From assembly GCF_020283565.1 (NCBI RefSeq), contig NC_060059.1, positions 31,236,838 to 31,300,837 of the forward strand: a DNA stretch of 64,000 bases, read 5' to 3'. A program made the translations under genes and the position numbers. The stretch is from Trifolium pratense (Eukaryota; Streptophyta; Magnoliopsida; Fabales; Fabaceae). Of the stretch, positions 34,457-46,263 are shown in pieces (position 1 is the first letter of the stretch; each line of letters starts with the position of its first letter). The notes below the pieces were generated by a model that did not search any database, was not told the origin of the DNA, and saw only the letters and a program-made list of their open reading frames with translations.

Positions 34457-35111
34457 CCCCATAAAATCCCATTTTGGCCCTTGTATTTTGAAAAAAATTG
34501 GCCAACTTATTTCGGTTTATACAAATCAAAATTTTTAAACATGGAAAAAAAATTTCGGTTTATATAAACCGAAATAACATAAATGTAAAGAAAAGAAGAA
34601 AGATTTATGTGAAAATTCGTATAGAGCTACCTGTGGTAAATTTAGCATATCTCTCTGAATATAAGTCGTATGCTAATGATTTTTAATCTAGTGTAAAGAA
34701 GACAAAATTTACTACGGGATTGACACATGAATTGTTAAATTTCATTAAGTATAGTATGCGAAAATCTACCTACAAGTTTGAGAAAAGTTTCTGCTCTGTT
34801 TCTGTACCAATACCCATTATCTAGTCAAACTGAACCAATTGGATATTTAACCCTCAAAAGAAAAATTATATTTGTAATCTTGACACCCTAAACTTTTCAA
34901 CGAGTGGTCGTTTACTCAAATCGGACATCGTTTAGTATTTCAAATAAATTTTGGAAGTTGAGGGTCTGATGCTGAATTTATGCAGGAAATCCAGAAAAAA
35001 ATTTGGAACACAAAATTTTGGTTTCTATTAACTGAAATTTTTGAGCATGACAAAAAAATTCGGTTTGTACAAACCGAAGTATCCCCAAGGGCAAAAATGG
35101 AAATTTAGGGA
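34457..35111. mobile_element. Inverted-repeat element carrying 20-bp TTCGGTTT palindromes
   Basis: Left end 'ccccataaaatcccattttg' pairs with right end 'caaaaatggaaatttaggga'. Inside, perfect 20-bp palindromes TTCGGTTTATATAAACCGAA (34554-34573) and TTCGGTTTGTACAAACCGAA (35059-35078) occur, plus degenerate partners near 34511 and 35020, placed symmetrically. The only longer frame (62 codons, 34498-34686) has no domain. Mutator-like or foldback class is plausible; no duplication identified. Confidence 0.55.
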
Positions 35112-35920
35112 TAGAAAAGAAAGGCGGGGGGTCGGGAGAGAAAACATCATATATTTTTCAAGTTAGGCCAAACATATTTTTAGGGCTAAAGTGAAATTTT
35201 AAGCCATACCATTTTATGTGTAAAAAAAAAAAATCCATTTTAAGTCATATCATTATTAAATAGTTTTGGGAATATAAATGCAAAAATGTGATATTAAGTG
35301 GGTCCAAATATTTTTTATACACCCAAAAACATTTATAAACTTTGGTAATGGAAGAAATGGAAATGATAGAAAATAGAGAGGATCTCAACCCCATTTTAAT
35401 TAGTAGAGTAATAATAATAAAAAAAGTAAATTATTTTGCCAAAATAAACCATAAATATATTATTATAAAAAAATTAACTAATTACTCACATTAAAATAAA
35501 TTATCCGTAATTACAACTCAGTTATATAAGCCGTAAAGACATTGATTTGCAGCGGTCCAAGTAGAATTCAAGATTTCACACTCTTTCACATTTAAAAATG
35601 TGAGACTAGCCATTAAAATACTAGGCTAAAAAAATTAAACACTCAATTTTAGTTTTCATTAGAAAAATGAAAAACATAAGCATTGAGGTGTAAAATTCAC
35701 ACTTAGAGAATAAAGTATGATCTATCAACATTTATCAAGAAAGAAAAACACATGAAGAATTTAAATAAAATTAGTTTAAATATTGACAGATCACACTTTA
35801 ATATCGCATGTCGCATATATAAATACGTAAGAAAATCCATTCTCAATATGAGACAACAACAGTAAAAGAATTGGTTAAGTGGTTTTGGCTTGAGTCATTA
35901 TACTCCTCTCAAGGTTTTAA
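35112..35920. other. A+T-rich spacer upstream of LFR
   Basis: Around 35873-35920 'aattggttaagtggttttgg' looks like a box A head of a SINE running toward the poly(T) tract. No gene. Confidence 0.35.
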
Positions 35921-36062
35921 CAATTTTTTTTTTTTTTAGAATCCTCTGGTTCCTAGGGAAATGGGACCATAATAGTCTAGAGTTCGGCCGTGAGGTAAGT
36001 AAAGTCTGACAAAAAAATTGTTACATCCAGGAATCGAACCCGGGTTCTCCAAAAATCCGTTC
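35921..36062 (-). mobile_element. SINE-like insertion in the LFR upstream region
   Basis: On the minus strand, AACCCGGGTTCGATTCCTGG (box B-like) is followed by 'ttacctcacggccgaactc', 'ggtcccatttccctaggaacc' and an A-run (poly(T) at 35923-35937). Box A is not clear. It ends about 45 bp before the first site II promoter motif of LFR. Confidence 0.5.
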
Positions 36063-36108
36063 TTTTCTAATAAGAATATTTCAAGTACAAAGTGTTGACA
36101 AAATTACT

Positions 36109-36161
36109 TGGGCCTGATCCGAATCAATGTCTTATGGGTCACTAACCCAAAACGAAGCCCA
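36109..36161 (+). promoter_or_regulatory. Site II (TGGGCC/T) promoter motifs of LFR
   Basis: TGGGCC at 36109-36114 and AGCCCA (inverted TGGGCT) at 36156-36161 lie 75-130 bp before the ATG. Paired site II motifs without a clear TATA box are typical of TCP-regulated, proliferation-linked plant genes. Function here is inferred. Confidence 0.5.
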
Positions 36162-36237
36162 ACTAAGACCCAAAGAAATCAAAATCGCAATTGCATAAAA
36201 AACTCGAAAATCAAATTCAAATCCCTAAAAAGAGAAT

Positions 36238-39200
36238 ATGCAGAAGAGAGACCAAAGCAAGGTCGGTGGCGCCACCGGCGGTGGATCAGCAACACCGGCA
36301 AAGAGAGGCCGTCCTTTTGGAAGCGGCAACAACAGTGCAGCTGCCGCAGCCGCCGCGGCTGATTCGGCTGCTCCATCGACCCTTCTTGGCCCTTCTCTTC
36401 ACGTTCATAGTGCCTTTGCCGGTTAGTTCACAGCTTCTTCTTTTCCTATTGTTTTGATTTTTTGAAATTGTTTAGTCTTCCTTTTTGCACTGAATTTTCT
36501 GCTTAACAATGTTATTTATTTATTTTTTATTTTTTATAGAATGTTATTCTTTTCATTACTGAAACTTAGGTGATCAATTTTTGTAACAGTAATTTGATGT
36601 AGTTTTAGTAGGAGTAAACTTTGAGCAGTAACTGGCCTGAGAGTTAATCTTACAGACTATGACTAGGCTCTGTTTGGTAAAAAACAGGGATAACTGATAA
36701 GCTAGTTTATAGCGCCGATGAACTTATAGGTATTAGCTTCTAAGCTAGCTTATAATTGACAAGGTAGCTGATTGAATTTGTAGCATTTGGTAAAATTAGC
36801 GGGCAAACTATGGTATAAATATGAAATGACATAAAAAGGGTATGTTAACTTAATATCTAATTTTCTTTCTAGTAAGATGATAGGGGTAAAATTGAGCGAA
36901 AAAATAAGCTATAAGCTAGTAAAAATAAGCTCTAAGCTCGTGAGAAAAAAATGTTACCAAATGGGTCTTTTTTGTCATATGAGCGTATAAGCTATAATTC
37001 TATAAGCTCAAAATTTTGCATTGCCAAGTAGAGGCCAAGATCTTATTTGGATTAACAACTTAATTAAGTGTTTATAGCATAAGTGCTTTTTTTATGCATA
37101 AAGTATTTTTATAACAAAATATATAATAAAAGAAACTATTTTCATATAAGCTATAACTTTTTTCCAATTTTTATAATTTCGCCCAAATAGTCTCACAAGT
37201 GCTTATGTCTGTAGATACATTCAAATAAGCCAATTAAATCTGACCCCAAAAAGGGATCAATTTTGGCAAGCTAGTAGTTAGTTCGGTTGTTCATGATGGA
37301 CCACTTAATTTTATGTTGCAAGAGGCTCGAGGTGTATTAGTATTAGCTTCATTAATGCAAACTTAATAGAACAAAGGAAGAGGGTGTCTTTTGGCTAGTG
37401 TATGCTATTTATTTATTTTTGTATGGATAATATTGATTTATAATTAGTCTCTGGTGGATTATTGTTTTAGAATAACTGATTAAAGCTTGGTTTGGATTAG
37501 CTTCTAGCTTAGAGGAGTTTCTTATCTGTAAAGTATTTAGTTTCTAACTCATAAAAACCCTTATATTGATTTAAAAAATAAAAAAAACCATTATAAGCTT
37601 AGAGTTATTTATAGAGACACTAAATGTGACAGCTTGGTAAAAATTTGGGATGCAGAGTTGCTTTCAATTTCAACTTATGATATTCTTTAGAATACTTATA
37701 GTTGTTTCAAGACCATTTTAAAGTTTATTTTCTAGAAGTGCTTGTGAAAAAGCTTGTCCAAACTGGCTCTAAATGGTCATTTTTAAATTTTTGCAGATCA
37801 AAACAATAAAAGAATTGTTTTGGCTCTTCAAAGTGGTCTGAAGAGTGAGCTGTTCTGGGCATTGAATACTCTTACAATTCTCTCTTTTAAAGAAAAGGAT
37901 GACATGCGCAAGGATGCAACTCCTCTAACAAAAATCCCCGGTTTGCTTGATGCACTTCTTCAAGTTGTATGTGCTACCAATCTTGTTTTACTCCACGACT
38001 TGCATTTATCTTTGTTGTGTATGTTGAGATATTTATGTGATGATATTTTTCGTACAGATATTTTGTTGTAACAAAATAGGATAGGTTTAGATCAGATTAG
38101 AGATTGTTTTTATCTATCTTAGGCTGTACATTTTAGTATAAATAAACATAAAAATTATTGAGTCAATCTCTCAAGTAATTCAAATGAATTCTTTTTGCAG
38201 TATCAAGTTAGTATCAAAGCTCACATACTCGGGGCTGATATAAAAAAGAACCCAAGCTCGAAAGTCCCAAATAAGAAACCCTAACCATGTACTCGTGTTG
38301 TAAACTGGCCACATTCATGGTTTGGCCACTTACACTAGATTCAGAGGCTGCCACTCTGCTATACATTAGACCTTGCCGCTATTGAAACATCCATGTGTTA
38401 TAGTGCACGCAAGTAGTATTGGAGCTATGCCAGCTCATGTAGTTCATCCTTTTTCCTTATTTGGTCAACCGCCCAACTCACTTTCAGTGTCATTGATTAT
38501 CAGGCATGTCTTGTCCGTTCGCCTCATTTTGTTGGTTATGTTTCTGTGCACTTATGGCTTGTGCTCAACTTTTAGGCCTTATTTCTGTGTCACATCTGGT
38601 TTTTATCTTTGTCTGTTTATGGTTATTCTTGTCTTTAATGGCAAATTTCTGAAGTCATCAGTTCTTGGGCAAAGCCCTCTATCACATCAGAGAAACTCAT
38701 AGAAAGAACTACATGGATTGTTCAAGGTATGTCTATTTTGAGTCCTTCATCCAGAGGTTATGTTAGGAATTACTCTCAACCAGGTTTAGAATCTTTGACT
38801 TTTCTAGTCGAACACGGAGGTCGTGTTTGTAGTAAATGAAGGTTTCTTCTGCTTTATTCATGCAAATGTTGTTTTTGGCGAGGTCATTACATCTTTTGTG
38901 AACTCTAATTAATGACCAGCTAATGAATATCTTCTCTGAATCACTTAGGGTGCGAGTGCCTAATTGATTGAAGAGAATAGGGAAGAGAGAGTGAGGTAAG
39001 AGAGAAGTTGGAAAGAAAGAATGAAGTTCTCTTGATTGGTTTAGAAGAGAGAGAGAAGTGAAAAATAGTGAGACTGATCACTTTTTTTTGCAACTCTTCT
39101 AATTAGAGAAGATAAATTATAATTTGATATAAATGACTAAATAATAATACCTATTTATAGGTATACATAGATATAAATGACTTAATTGCAGCTTTAGCTC

Positions 39201-42200
39201 CCCCAAGTTTTTCAACTGTGCGATTTTGGCCCCCTAGTTTATTTTGAGCAATTTTGGCCCCTCATCTTTAACCCTTTCACTGATCTTTTAGGCCTCCATC
39301 CAATTTTGCACTGACTTGGCCACTTTTATTATCTGTCAGCTTTGTAAGTTGTAACATTCCAGATTGGATATTAGTATTAAAAAAAAAACAAAAAAAAAAC
39401 AAGTTCCCTCTGTGCTCTATTTTCCCCTTCTTCATTTCTCCTTTAATCTCACGAACCCAATAGCAAGAGAAATCAGCACCATAGCTGGAGAGTCTCAAAC
39501 GTTAAATGCTAATTTAAGTTTTTATCTATTCATATGCCATATCAACCCCCATCATATATAAACCACCATTTCTCGTTTTATAAAGCTCAACATCCTCCAC
39601 AACCCATCCAATTCCAAAGGCCTTTTGCATAAGAGATTCTGTACTGTTTGCTTGCACAAGATGAATTGCGTTTATTGTTACGGAGAATGCAAGACAATTG
39701 TTAATGAAGGGTCTCATCTGAAATTGTTAATGTTGAAAACGGTGGCAGTTGATGAAAAGAAGAGGAATCATATGGTTAAGAAGAATGTGGTGGAGGTTCC
39801 ACAAAATGATACTATCTTTTTTTTTTTGAAACACAAAATGATACTATCTTTTTCTAAGATAGTATCATTCACAAAATGATACTATCTTAGAACAGTTTTT
39901 TGGGTCGTTTATCCTTGTCACCACTTGCACTACTTTCCCCTGCTCTTCGTCTGACTTAGAATAAGTTGGATTCAAGGTTGGTTTAGCATGGGGTGGGGTG
40001 GGTAGCTCAACTGGTTTGAGCTATGGGCGAAAGGAGTAAAGGTCCAGGGTTCAAGTCCTAGCGAGGTAAAAAAAACCAACACTAACAACTAATTACCAAC
40101 TTTAGCCATTTAAAAAAAAGGTTGGTTTAGCATGGCTTTTCCTTCTTGTCATTGATAATGGGTTGGTGATCATCCTATTGGTTAACAGGCTGCAAAGCGA
40201 GAATAAGAAACTGTTGGAAAACATAAAAAGCTAAGGAAGGAGCATGCATTGAAACTGAAGCCGTTGAGGTTTGGATCGAAACGGGTTTCAACTTCTGATA
40301 TGGGTAGAGATGGATTGAGACTAGGTTTTCGGTACTGAGGAAAGAAGGAAAAAATCAGAGAGCATGCGGGGGATCCTATTTTGTGATTTTTTTAATTTTT
40401 ATTACTAATGTCCACTTTGGAATATGACAAGGATGAAAGTGGCCAAGTCAGCACAACATTGGATGGGGAACTAAAAAATCAGAAAGGGAGTGAATGTGAG
40501 GGGGTAAAATTGCTCAAAACAAACTAGGGGGCCAAAATCGCACAATTGAGAAACTTTTTTGGGGGTAGGGGCAAAACTGCAATTAAGCCTAATAAGTAAT
40601 ATAAATAATCTAAGATTATAAGTTGATCCTAAGAACTAAACTAATATATTCTGAAATATAATATCAAAGACATTATTAAATATTTTCTTACTTTAGCAGG
40701 GCCTGAAAATTTTCAAAGAAGATTTGTTTAAGTTGCTTCATGCTGAAGTTCTTTCTGCATTTATTGTCAAAATTCTTACCATATTTGATACTCTGTCATG
40801 TTATAAAACAAAACAGATAGATGACTGGCGTGACATAGCACTTCCAAAGGAACTAGTCAGAGTCTCGAGGGTCAGGTCGTTAGGTTCAAATTCTGTTGCA
40901 ACTGGATTTGGAAATGAGTATCAGGGATTGGGCTCTACTGGTACTCTCCACCGTTCTAGGTAAACATGTTCTTAAATGTCTTTTTAGTTTCCAAATTTGC
41001 ATGGGTTATATGTTTCAATTTCATTCCAAAAATGTTGTATCCGGCAGAGAGAATGAGTCACATTGTAGGATATTGCTCTTAATGCAGCCTAGGATCTGGC
41101 TCTGCTAGTACAGAATCAACACAGCAGAATGGCACGACAAAACCTCGTTTTTCAGAGTTGCGGTTTGATGAAGATGGTCTATTTAATTTAGACGATGAAG
41201 GGCGAGCAGAAAAACAGCTATGTGCTGTTGGTGCTTCAAATGTCATTAGGAACTTCTCTTTCATGCCAGATAATGAAGTTATAATGGCCCAAAATCGTCA
41301 TTGTATGGAAACAGCCTTCCAATGCATTGAAGATCACACTGTAGGTGAGAATTATTGCTGGTCGAATCTAACCTGTTCATTTTCAGTTTTGCACAAATTA
41401 TTGTTGATTATAAATTATAATGGTAATAATCCCTACATAGATTTGTTATAATCTGTTTTAGTTTACAGTCTTAGGTTTTACAGTTGCCACATCAACTGAA
41501 ATTATGTTTTTTAATGAAATGATTTTCCTTAAAGTACAAGATTTTGCAAATATCTCTTTGATTCACAAAAATGAGAATTAATTTATTAGTTAAAAAAAAC
41601 TGTATTGAAAGTTGAAACCCTTTAATTTGTCAATGTACCATAGAATCTCCATAATAATTTACATTTGGTGCATTTATTGGTTGGAGAAAAATGCTCGTAC
41701 TATATTATCTTTCTCGCTAGCCTTCTGAACCTTTTCAAAATTTGAACAGTTGAACTAATCCATTTGATGAACAAAACAAACTAACGAAAACCCATTCGGT
41801 TTATTTTTTATATCCTAGAGATAATTTGGTATGGCGGACAAAAACCAACTTTGAGTTCAACTTTTTTTAGGACCAGTTTCATCCCAGATTCTGTTTACAT
41901 AGTTGCCATCATTTGAAAATTTAATTGTTTATCGAGCATCTTAAATTTAAATAACCCCATTGTAGCGAAATTTCTAGTTTCTGGTAGCTGCCTTAAACTT
42001 TCTAAATATCTTATTTAAGTATGAAGTTTTTATTTCTCTTAACATTATCATCCAATTATGTATTGGCACATCATTAGAAGTTTATATTTTATTTTGTATT
42101 GATAGAGGATGAAGAACTTGTCACAAATGCTCTAGAGACAATTGTTAACTTGGCTCCATTACTGGATCTTCGAATATTCAGCTCATCCAAGCCTTCATTT

Positions 42201-43370
42201 ATTAAAATAACGTAAGTGACTAATCCACCTTCAATTGTTCTTCTTGCATGCCAATGATGCCATTGTAATTCTCTGTAACTGGTTGAATGGCTGTATTAAT
42301 TACAGAGAGAAACGTGCAGTTCAGGCCATCATGGGGATATTGAATTCTCCTGTCAAAGCCTGGCATTGTGCTGCTGCTGAATTACTTGGGCGTTTGATCA
42401 TTAATCCTGACAACGAACCTTTCTTGATTCCGTTTTTTCCACAGGTAAAACTTCTATTTATGCATGTTTTACCTTGTTAATTTTTTGGTTTTAATATATT
42501 CTCTGTCTGCAAATAACCATCATTTTTTTGTAGTCCCTATACATTTTTATTGTTTTTACTTGAACAATTTATAGTTTTGCTTTTGGTTCTTGTAATTTTG
42601 TTTTATTTCCTGTAAATTTTGGCCCATATTGCATTTACTGAAATATGAATCATAAATATATGGAAAAAGGGAGATTCTACATTACATTGACAAATTGAAG
42701 TATTTTGGTACATGTGATATATTTGTATGTATAAATAGCAATTTTTATGCTGCAAAAATAAAAGTGGTATATTTATTTGGACGAAAAATATATTTATGCT
42801 GCAAAAATAATGATCATCGATTTGGTTAATGCAGATACACAAACGTTTGATCGACCTTATCAGCTTACCCGCATCCGATGCACAGGCAGCTGCTATAGGT
42901 GCACTCTATAACCTTGCCGAAGTTAATATGGACTGCAGGTTGAAGATTGCCAGTGAACGATGGTAATCTACTAATTTTGTTTGTTTTTTTTGTCTTCCAA
43001 TATATATGTATATATTTGTGGCACTGTGAAAAGATAAAATCATGGTAGGATAGTTTCCTTTAAATTGTGCCAAGAAATCGTAATTCTAATTGATTAGAAT
43101 TCCCCAAATTTCAGGGCAATAGATCGATTGCTCAAAGTGATAAAGGCACCGCATCCTGTTCCAGAAGTTTGCCGGAAAGCTGCCATGATATTGGAGAGTC
43201 TTGTTTCTGAGCCACAGAACAGAATTTTGTTGCTTGCCTATGAGAATGCTTTTGCAGATATACTTTTCACAGATAACAGATATTCTGATACGTTTGCGAG
43301 GATATTGTACGAACTAACATCTCGACCAGGTAACAAAGTGGCATCAGCACGTGGCATCTGGGGTATGTAA
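36238..43370 (+). CDS. LFR: LFR, armadillo-repeat subunit of SWI/SNF chromatin remodelers
   Basis: Eight exons with GT-AG introns: 36238-36421, 37797-37966, 40817-40959, 41088-41344, 42106-42211, 42306-42444, 42835-42962 and 43115-43370. All phases join, giving 460 residues, the length I recall for Arabidopsis LFR (At3g22990). The N-terminus is Gly/Ala-rich with an AT-hook-like KRGRPFG at 22-28 and an eight-Ala run; then LALQSGLKSELFWALNTLT opens the armadillo-like helical part. Near-identical family motifs include DDWRDIALPKEL, EDGLFNLDDEGR, NVIRNFSFMPDNEV, EDEELVTNALETIVNLA, AAAELLGRLIINPDNEPF, AIGALYNLAEVNMDCR and VPEVCRKAAMILE, ending ASARGIWGM. In Arabidopsis the nuclear protein works with SYD/BRM-type ATPases in leaf and flower development. 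Intron 1 (1375 bp) and intron 2 (2850 bp) are swollen by transposons. No lesion is visible in the coding exons. Confidence 0.95.
36666..36967. mobile_element. MITE in LFR intron 1
   Basis: TIRs GGCTCTGTTTGGTAA and TTACCAAATGGGTC, with internal mirrored 'gataagctagtttatag' and 'ctataagctagt' blocks. hAT-like by end style. No target duplication found. Confidence 0.55.
37020..37260. mobile_element. MITE-like repeat in LFR intron 1
   Basis: 'Cttatttggattaacaacttaattaag' and the right-side 'attcaaataagccaattaaatc' are inverted relatives, with 'ataagtgctttt' mirrored by 'acaagtgcttat' inside. Related to the 54805 fragment. Confidence 0.4.
37485..37770. mobile_element. MITE in LFR intron 1
   Basis: GCTTGGTTTGGATTAGCTTC at the left and 'agcttgtccaaactggctc' at the right are inverted relatives. 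It ends just 26 bp before exon 2, very close to the splice acceptor. Confidence 0.5.
38064..38199 (+). repeat. Possible short copia-type LTR in LFR intron 2
   Basis: TGTTGTAACA…TTTTTGCA is followed by TAGTATCAAAGC, similar to the TGGTATCAGAGC initiator-Met tRNA binding site common after plant copia LTRs. The following ~700 bp have no recognisable gag or pol frame. Tentative. Confidence 0.35.
39179..40589. mobile_element. Mutator-like element in LFR intron 2, ~1.4 kb
   Basis: Left GACTTAATTGCAGCTTTAGC and right (inverted) GGCTTAATTGCAGTTTTGCC. Arms of about 170 bp mirror each other through 'gcgattttggccccctag', 'gagcaattttggcccctc' and 'gacttggccacttt'. Flanking GATATAAAT (39170) and AATATAAAT (40598) match 8/9 but are not flush on the right, so the target duplication is uncertain. 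The core carries a SINE (39992-40117) and a local triplication of 'aaaatgatactatct' (about 39825-39887). No transposase. Confidence 0.72.
39992..40117 (+). mobile_element. SINE nested in the intron-2 element, exact 18-bp duplication
   Basis: Box A-like GGGTAGCTCAACTGGTTTGAG region, box B-like GGGTTCAAGTCCTAGCG, then A-rich tail. Flanks AAGGTTGGTTTAGCATGG are identical at 39974-39991 and 40118-40135, proving an independent retroposition into the Mutator-like element. Confidence 0.88.
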
Positions 43371-45030
43371 CTCCTAACTCTGTAATTGTCGATCTTTGAT
43401 GTGGTTTCGTTTAGTGATAGAAATAGCTCTAGGTTTGGCAACTTGGATAGCTCTTTAATAACTGATTCATTTGAAGTTTCAAAATGTATATTTATGCTAT
43501 TCTATGTCTATGATTGTACCATATTGAGTGTAATCAAGTTGTATGATGACAAGCTTTTCACTTACACACTGCAACTGACGCAAAGTGACGTGAAGATTAG
43601 AAGCTTAAGTTATTAGTTGTGTTGATAGAAAGTGTGGTTGCACCTTCTGAAGGGCGATTACCCTATGCGTTGAACGAGTATTGTTCATTTTTCTTTAGCA
43701 AAACTGAATTTCGTGCTTCACATCTTCGAAGATAATATGAAATATCTACCTGCACTTTTCTTCCTGTTTGTTTTATTTTGTGCTGATATTTAAGCTAGTA
43801 GCTGACATATAAGCGAATCGTTCACAGCAAATCATTCCGTGTATTTTCTTATGGTAATTGATACTTTATGACATGTTTATCAAATTGAGATTCAAATCAT
43901 GAATTAGAAGATTTTATTTTTTGAATAGTGAATCAAAATCGTTATTAGGAATCGTGTAATACATTGCCAAAACAATGACCTTTGAGTAAAAAAATAAGTG
44001 ACATAACAAAATTTGAAGCTAAGATATCATATATGAATCCGAAAACAATTCAAAATTCAAGTCATATATGAAATGAAGAAAAAGTGGTTTTTTTTTTCTT
44101 CCTTTTAATGATATTATTATCTCTTGAATATAATAATTGGAAATAAATGTTTTATTCATAAAAATAATTAGCATAATTGTTAATTTATTAATTTAATGAT
44201 TTAATGTATCAATACATTTGAATTTTTTAATGTACCCTAAAAGCTCCCATGTTAATATACTGATAATAAAATAACCATTTTGACAAAAATGTATCTTTAA
44301 TATATTAATTATTAACTTTTTATTTATATTTTTTAATAAATATTTAGATATTCTTTTGGAAAACTGTTGTCTAGCTCAACAAAGCCATATTTTGACTAGC
44401 ACAATAAGCTAGTTAATGACTTATAAGCTCATATGACTATAAAAGATTTGTTTGTTAACATTAACTTAAAATTTAGTACTTGTCAATTTTTTTCAGCTCT
44501 TTTGCGTTTTATATTAGCTTATAATAACTTCTTTTTTTAACAACAAAATTACTATTATTCTTAATTTGTGTTGTTGTCAGAAGGCAGTAAACTACACAGA
44601 TATCACATAGTCCATAGTTTGCGTGAAGTGGTTTGTGGTTGGGAGAAAGAGGTGGTGATAAAGGAATGGGGTAGGACACTAGAGAGGGTGGGGGCAAGGG
44701 GGTAGGGCACTAGAGAGGGTGGGAGGAATATAGGGGAGGTGGGGTTTGGCAAAAGGCCACCACGATTGTAGTGCTGCATGTTATCCCTATCTACACGGAT
44801 AAAAATATATCTTGATCCTCTGCTGACCGTGTGGAATCGCACAGTCACACATTTACAACCCTCCGATACTACTTCAAATTTAAAGATTGAAATTTTACTT
44901 TTGTAAAATCAAAATAAATCTTAAATCTTTTGAAGGATAACTTTATCAACTATTGAAGTCCTACACAATTTTATTATTTATTTAAAATTACTACTATTTA
45001 TCCGAGAACACTTTGATGAGATCGTGCGGG
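43371..45030. other. LFR 3' region and spacer
   Basis: No further gene. A G-rich block at about 44640-44750 contains a 30-bp tandem duplication around 'cactagagagggtggg'. A poly(A) signal for LFR is not obvious. Confidence 0.4.
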
Positions 45031-45059
45031 CAGGGGCGGATCTTTATGGTGGTTGGTAG

Positions 45060-45971
45060 CAGTGACGGAGCCATAAATTTCAAATAGAGGGGACACTATA
45101 TTTAAATTTATAGCATTAAATATATTTTTACATTTCATTTTTAGATCATAAATATACATCAGAGATGTTCTCGACGACCTTGCATATTTTGAAAATATTG
45201 AATGATTTTTTCATTTTCAATCTCAATAAAAACATCTCTCTATATAAGTAACTAAACAATCATTTAACCATTGATTTCCCATGCGATTTCGCAACTCATT
45301 ATTGATAATTTTCATAGCAGAGAAAACTCTTTCAACTGATGGAGTTGCCATATGTAGTATAAAAGACAACTCTAAAACCAAATATACCAACGGATAAACA
45401 ATATATTTTCTTGTTTCCACCAACTTTAAACTAAGATCACTAATCTCTCTAATACTAAAAATGCATTTGGAGAGCATATATCTATGAAATAATTTCCAAA
45501 CTGAGAATCTAGAGCCAATAGTTGAATATGAGATAAATCTGAAGGATACAATTGAGCAAAATGAAGCAACTTCTCTTTACTTTTGAAGTTGTTTATCGAT
45601 CAATCACTCAATAGGACAATTGAACTTGAAAGTAATGTAAATTAGAAACAAGTGAAATGAATGTAGGTTTTGTTTCGTAGGTTTCTTTGTGTAAATTTGT
45701 TAAAGTGTTTTTTGTTTTAATCAAAAAGAGTATTGTCACGTGTGTACAACAAAACTAGTGTGTAGTGGTTACAATGGAGTACAAGTTTTAGATTCATAGT
45801 AACTTTCTAATGATTTCTAATGATAAATTGATTTGAGCCTAGCTAGTCAAGTATACAATATATCATACCGTAAAAAAAAAGTATACATATATCATATATA
45901 CTATAAAAAAAAAATCTGAAAAATTAGTGCAGGCATGGCCCCCCATGATGATGTATGTGCCTCCGTCCCTG
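45060..45971 (-). mobile_element. Inner hAT element, 912 bp, exact 8-bp target duplication
   Basis: Ends CAGTGACGGAGCCA and TGCCTCCGTCCCTG are inverted repeats. GTTGGTAG is repeated exactly at 45052-45059 and 45972-45979. The 8-bp duplication is diagnostic of hAT. It retains a transposase C-terminal fragment on the minus strand. Confidence 0.88.
45223..45590 (-). pseudogene. hAT transposase C-terminal (dimerisation) fragment
   Basis: The minus-strand frame at 45477-45223 has LVLELSFILHMATPSVERVFSAM and ELRNRMGNQWLNDCLVTYIER, the C-terminal hAT dimerisation domain as found in plant zinc-finger MYM-type transposases. Upstream (about 45590-45490) another frame gives LLHFAQLYPSDLSHIQLLAL, so a frameshift separates them. 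The DDE catalytic core is missing: a deletion derivative. Confidence 0.85.
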
Positions 45972-46263
45972 GTTGGTAGGAGTCACGACACCCCTCAAAT
46001 ATCTTATATATACTATATTAGATGTATACCGACACAATATTTGCAACTCCTTAGATATCTATATATACTGTAATTAACATGATATTTGTATATGTAATGT
46101 ATAAGAAATTGTTTTTTTGAACATAATGTCACATTCTCAAATCTTAGTAACTTCTGTTTTGATTTATTTTTATTATTTGAGATGATTTATTTTTCTTCTT
46201 TCTTTTTCTAATCTAACTTGAAAAAAAATTGGCACCCATAAAATAACTCAAGATCCGCCACTG

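Larger units (their letters stand above)
45031..46263. mobile_element. Outer hAT-like element
   Basis: CAGGGGCGGATCT at the left and AGATCCGCCACTG at the right are inverted ends of the CAGGGGCGGA type common in plant hAT elements. The flanking 8 bp do not match, so the duplication is lost or the assignment imperfect. It encloses the inner hAT at 45060-45971. Confidence 0.6.

Noticed and set aside
40703..40816. Possible extra LFR exon beginning after TTAGCAG (GPENFQRR / GLKIFKEDLF-like text)
   Set aside because: Exon 2 joins directly to ATAGATGACTGG at 40817 in frame and reproduces the known protein; the extra stretch would add stops or residues absent from the family.
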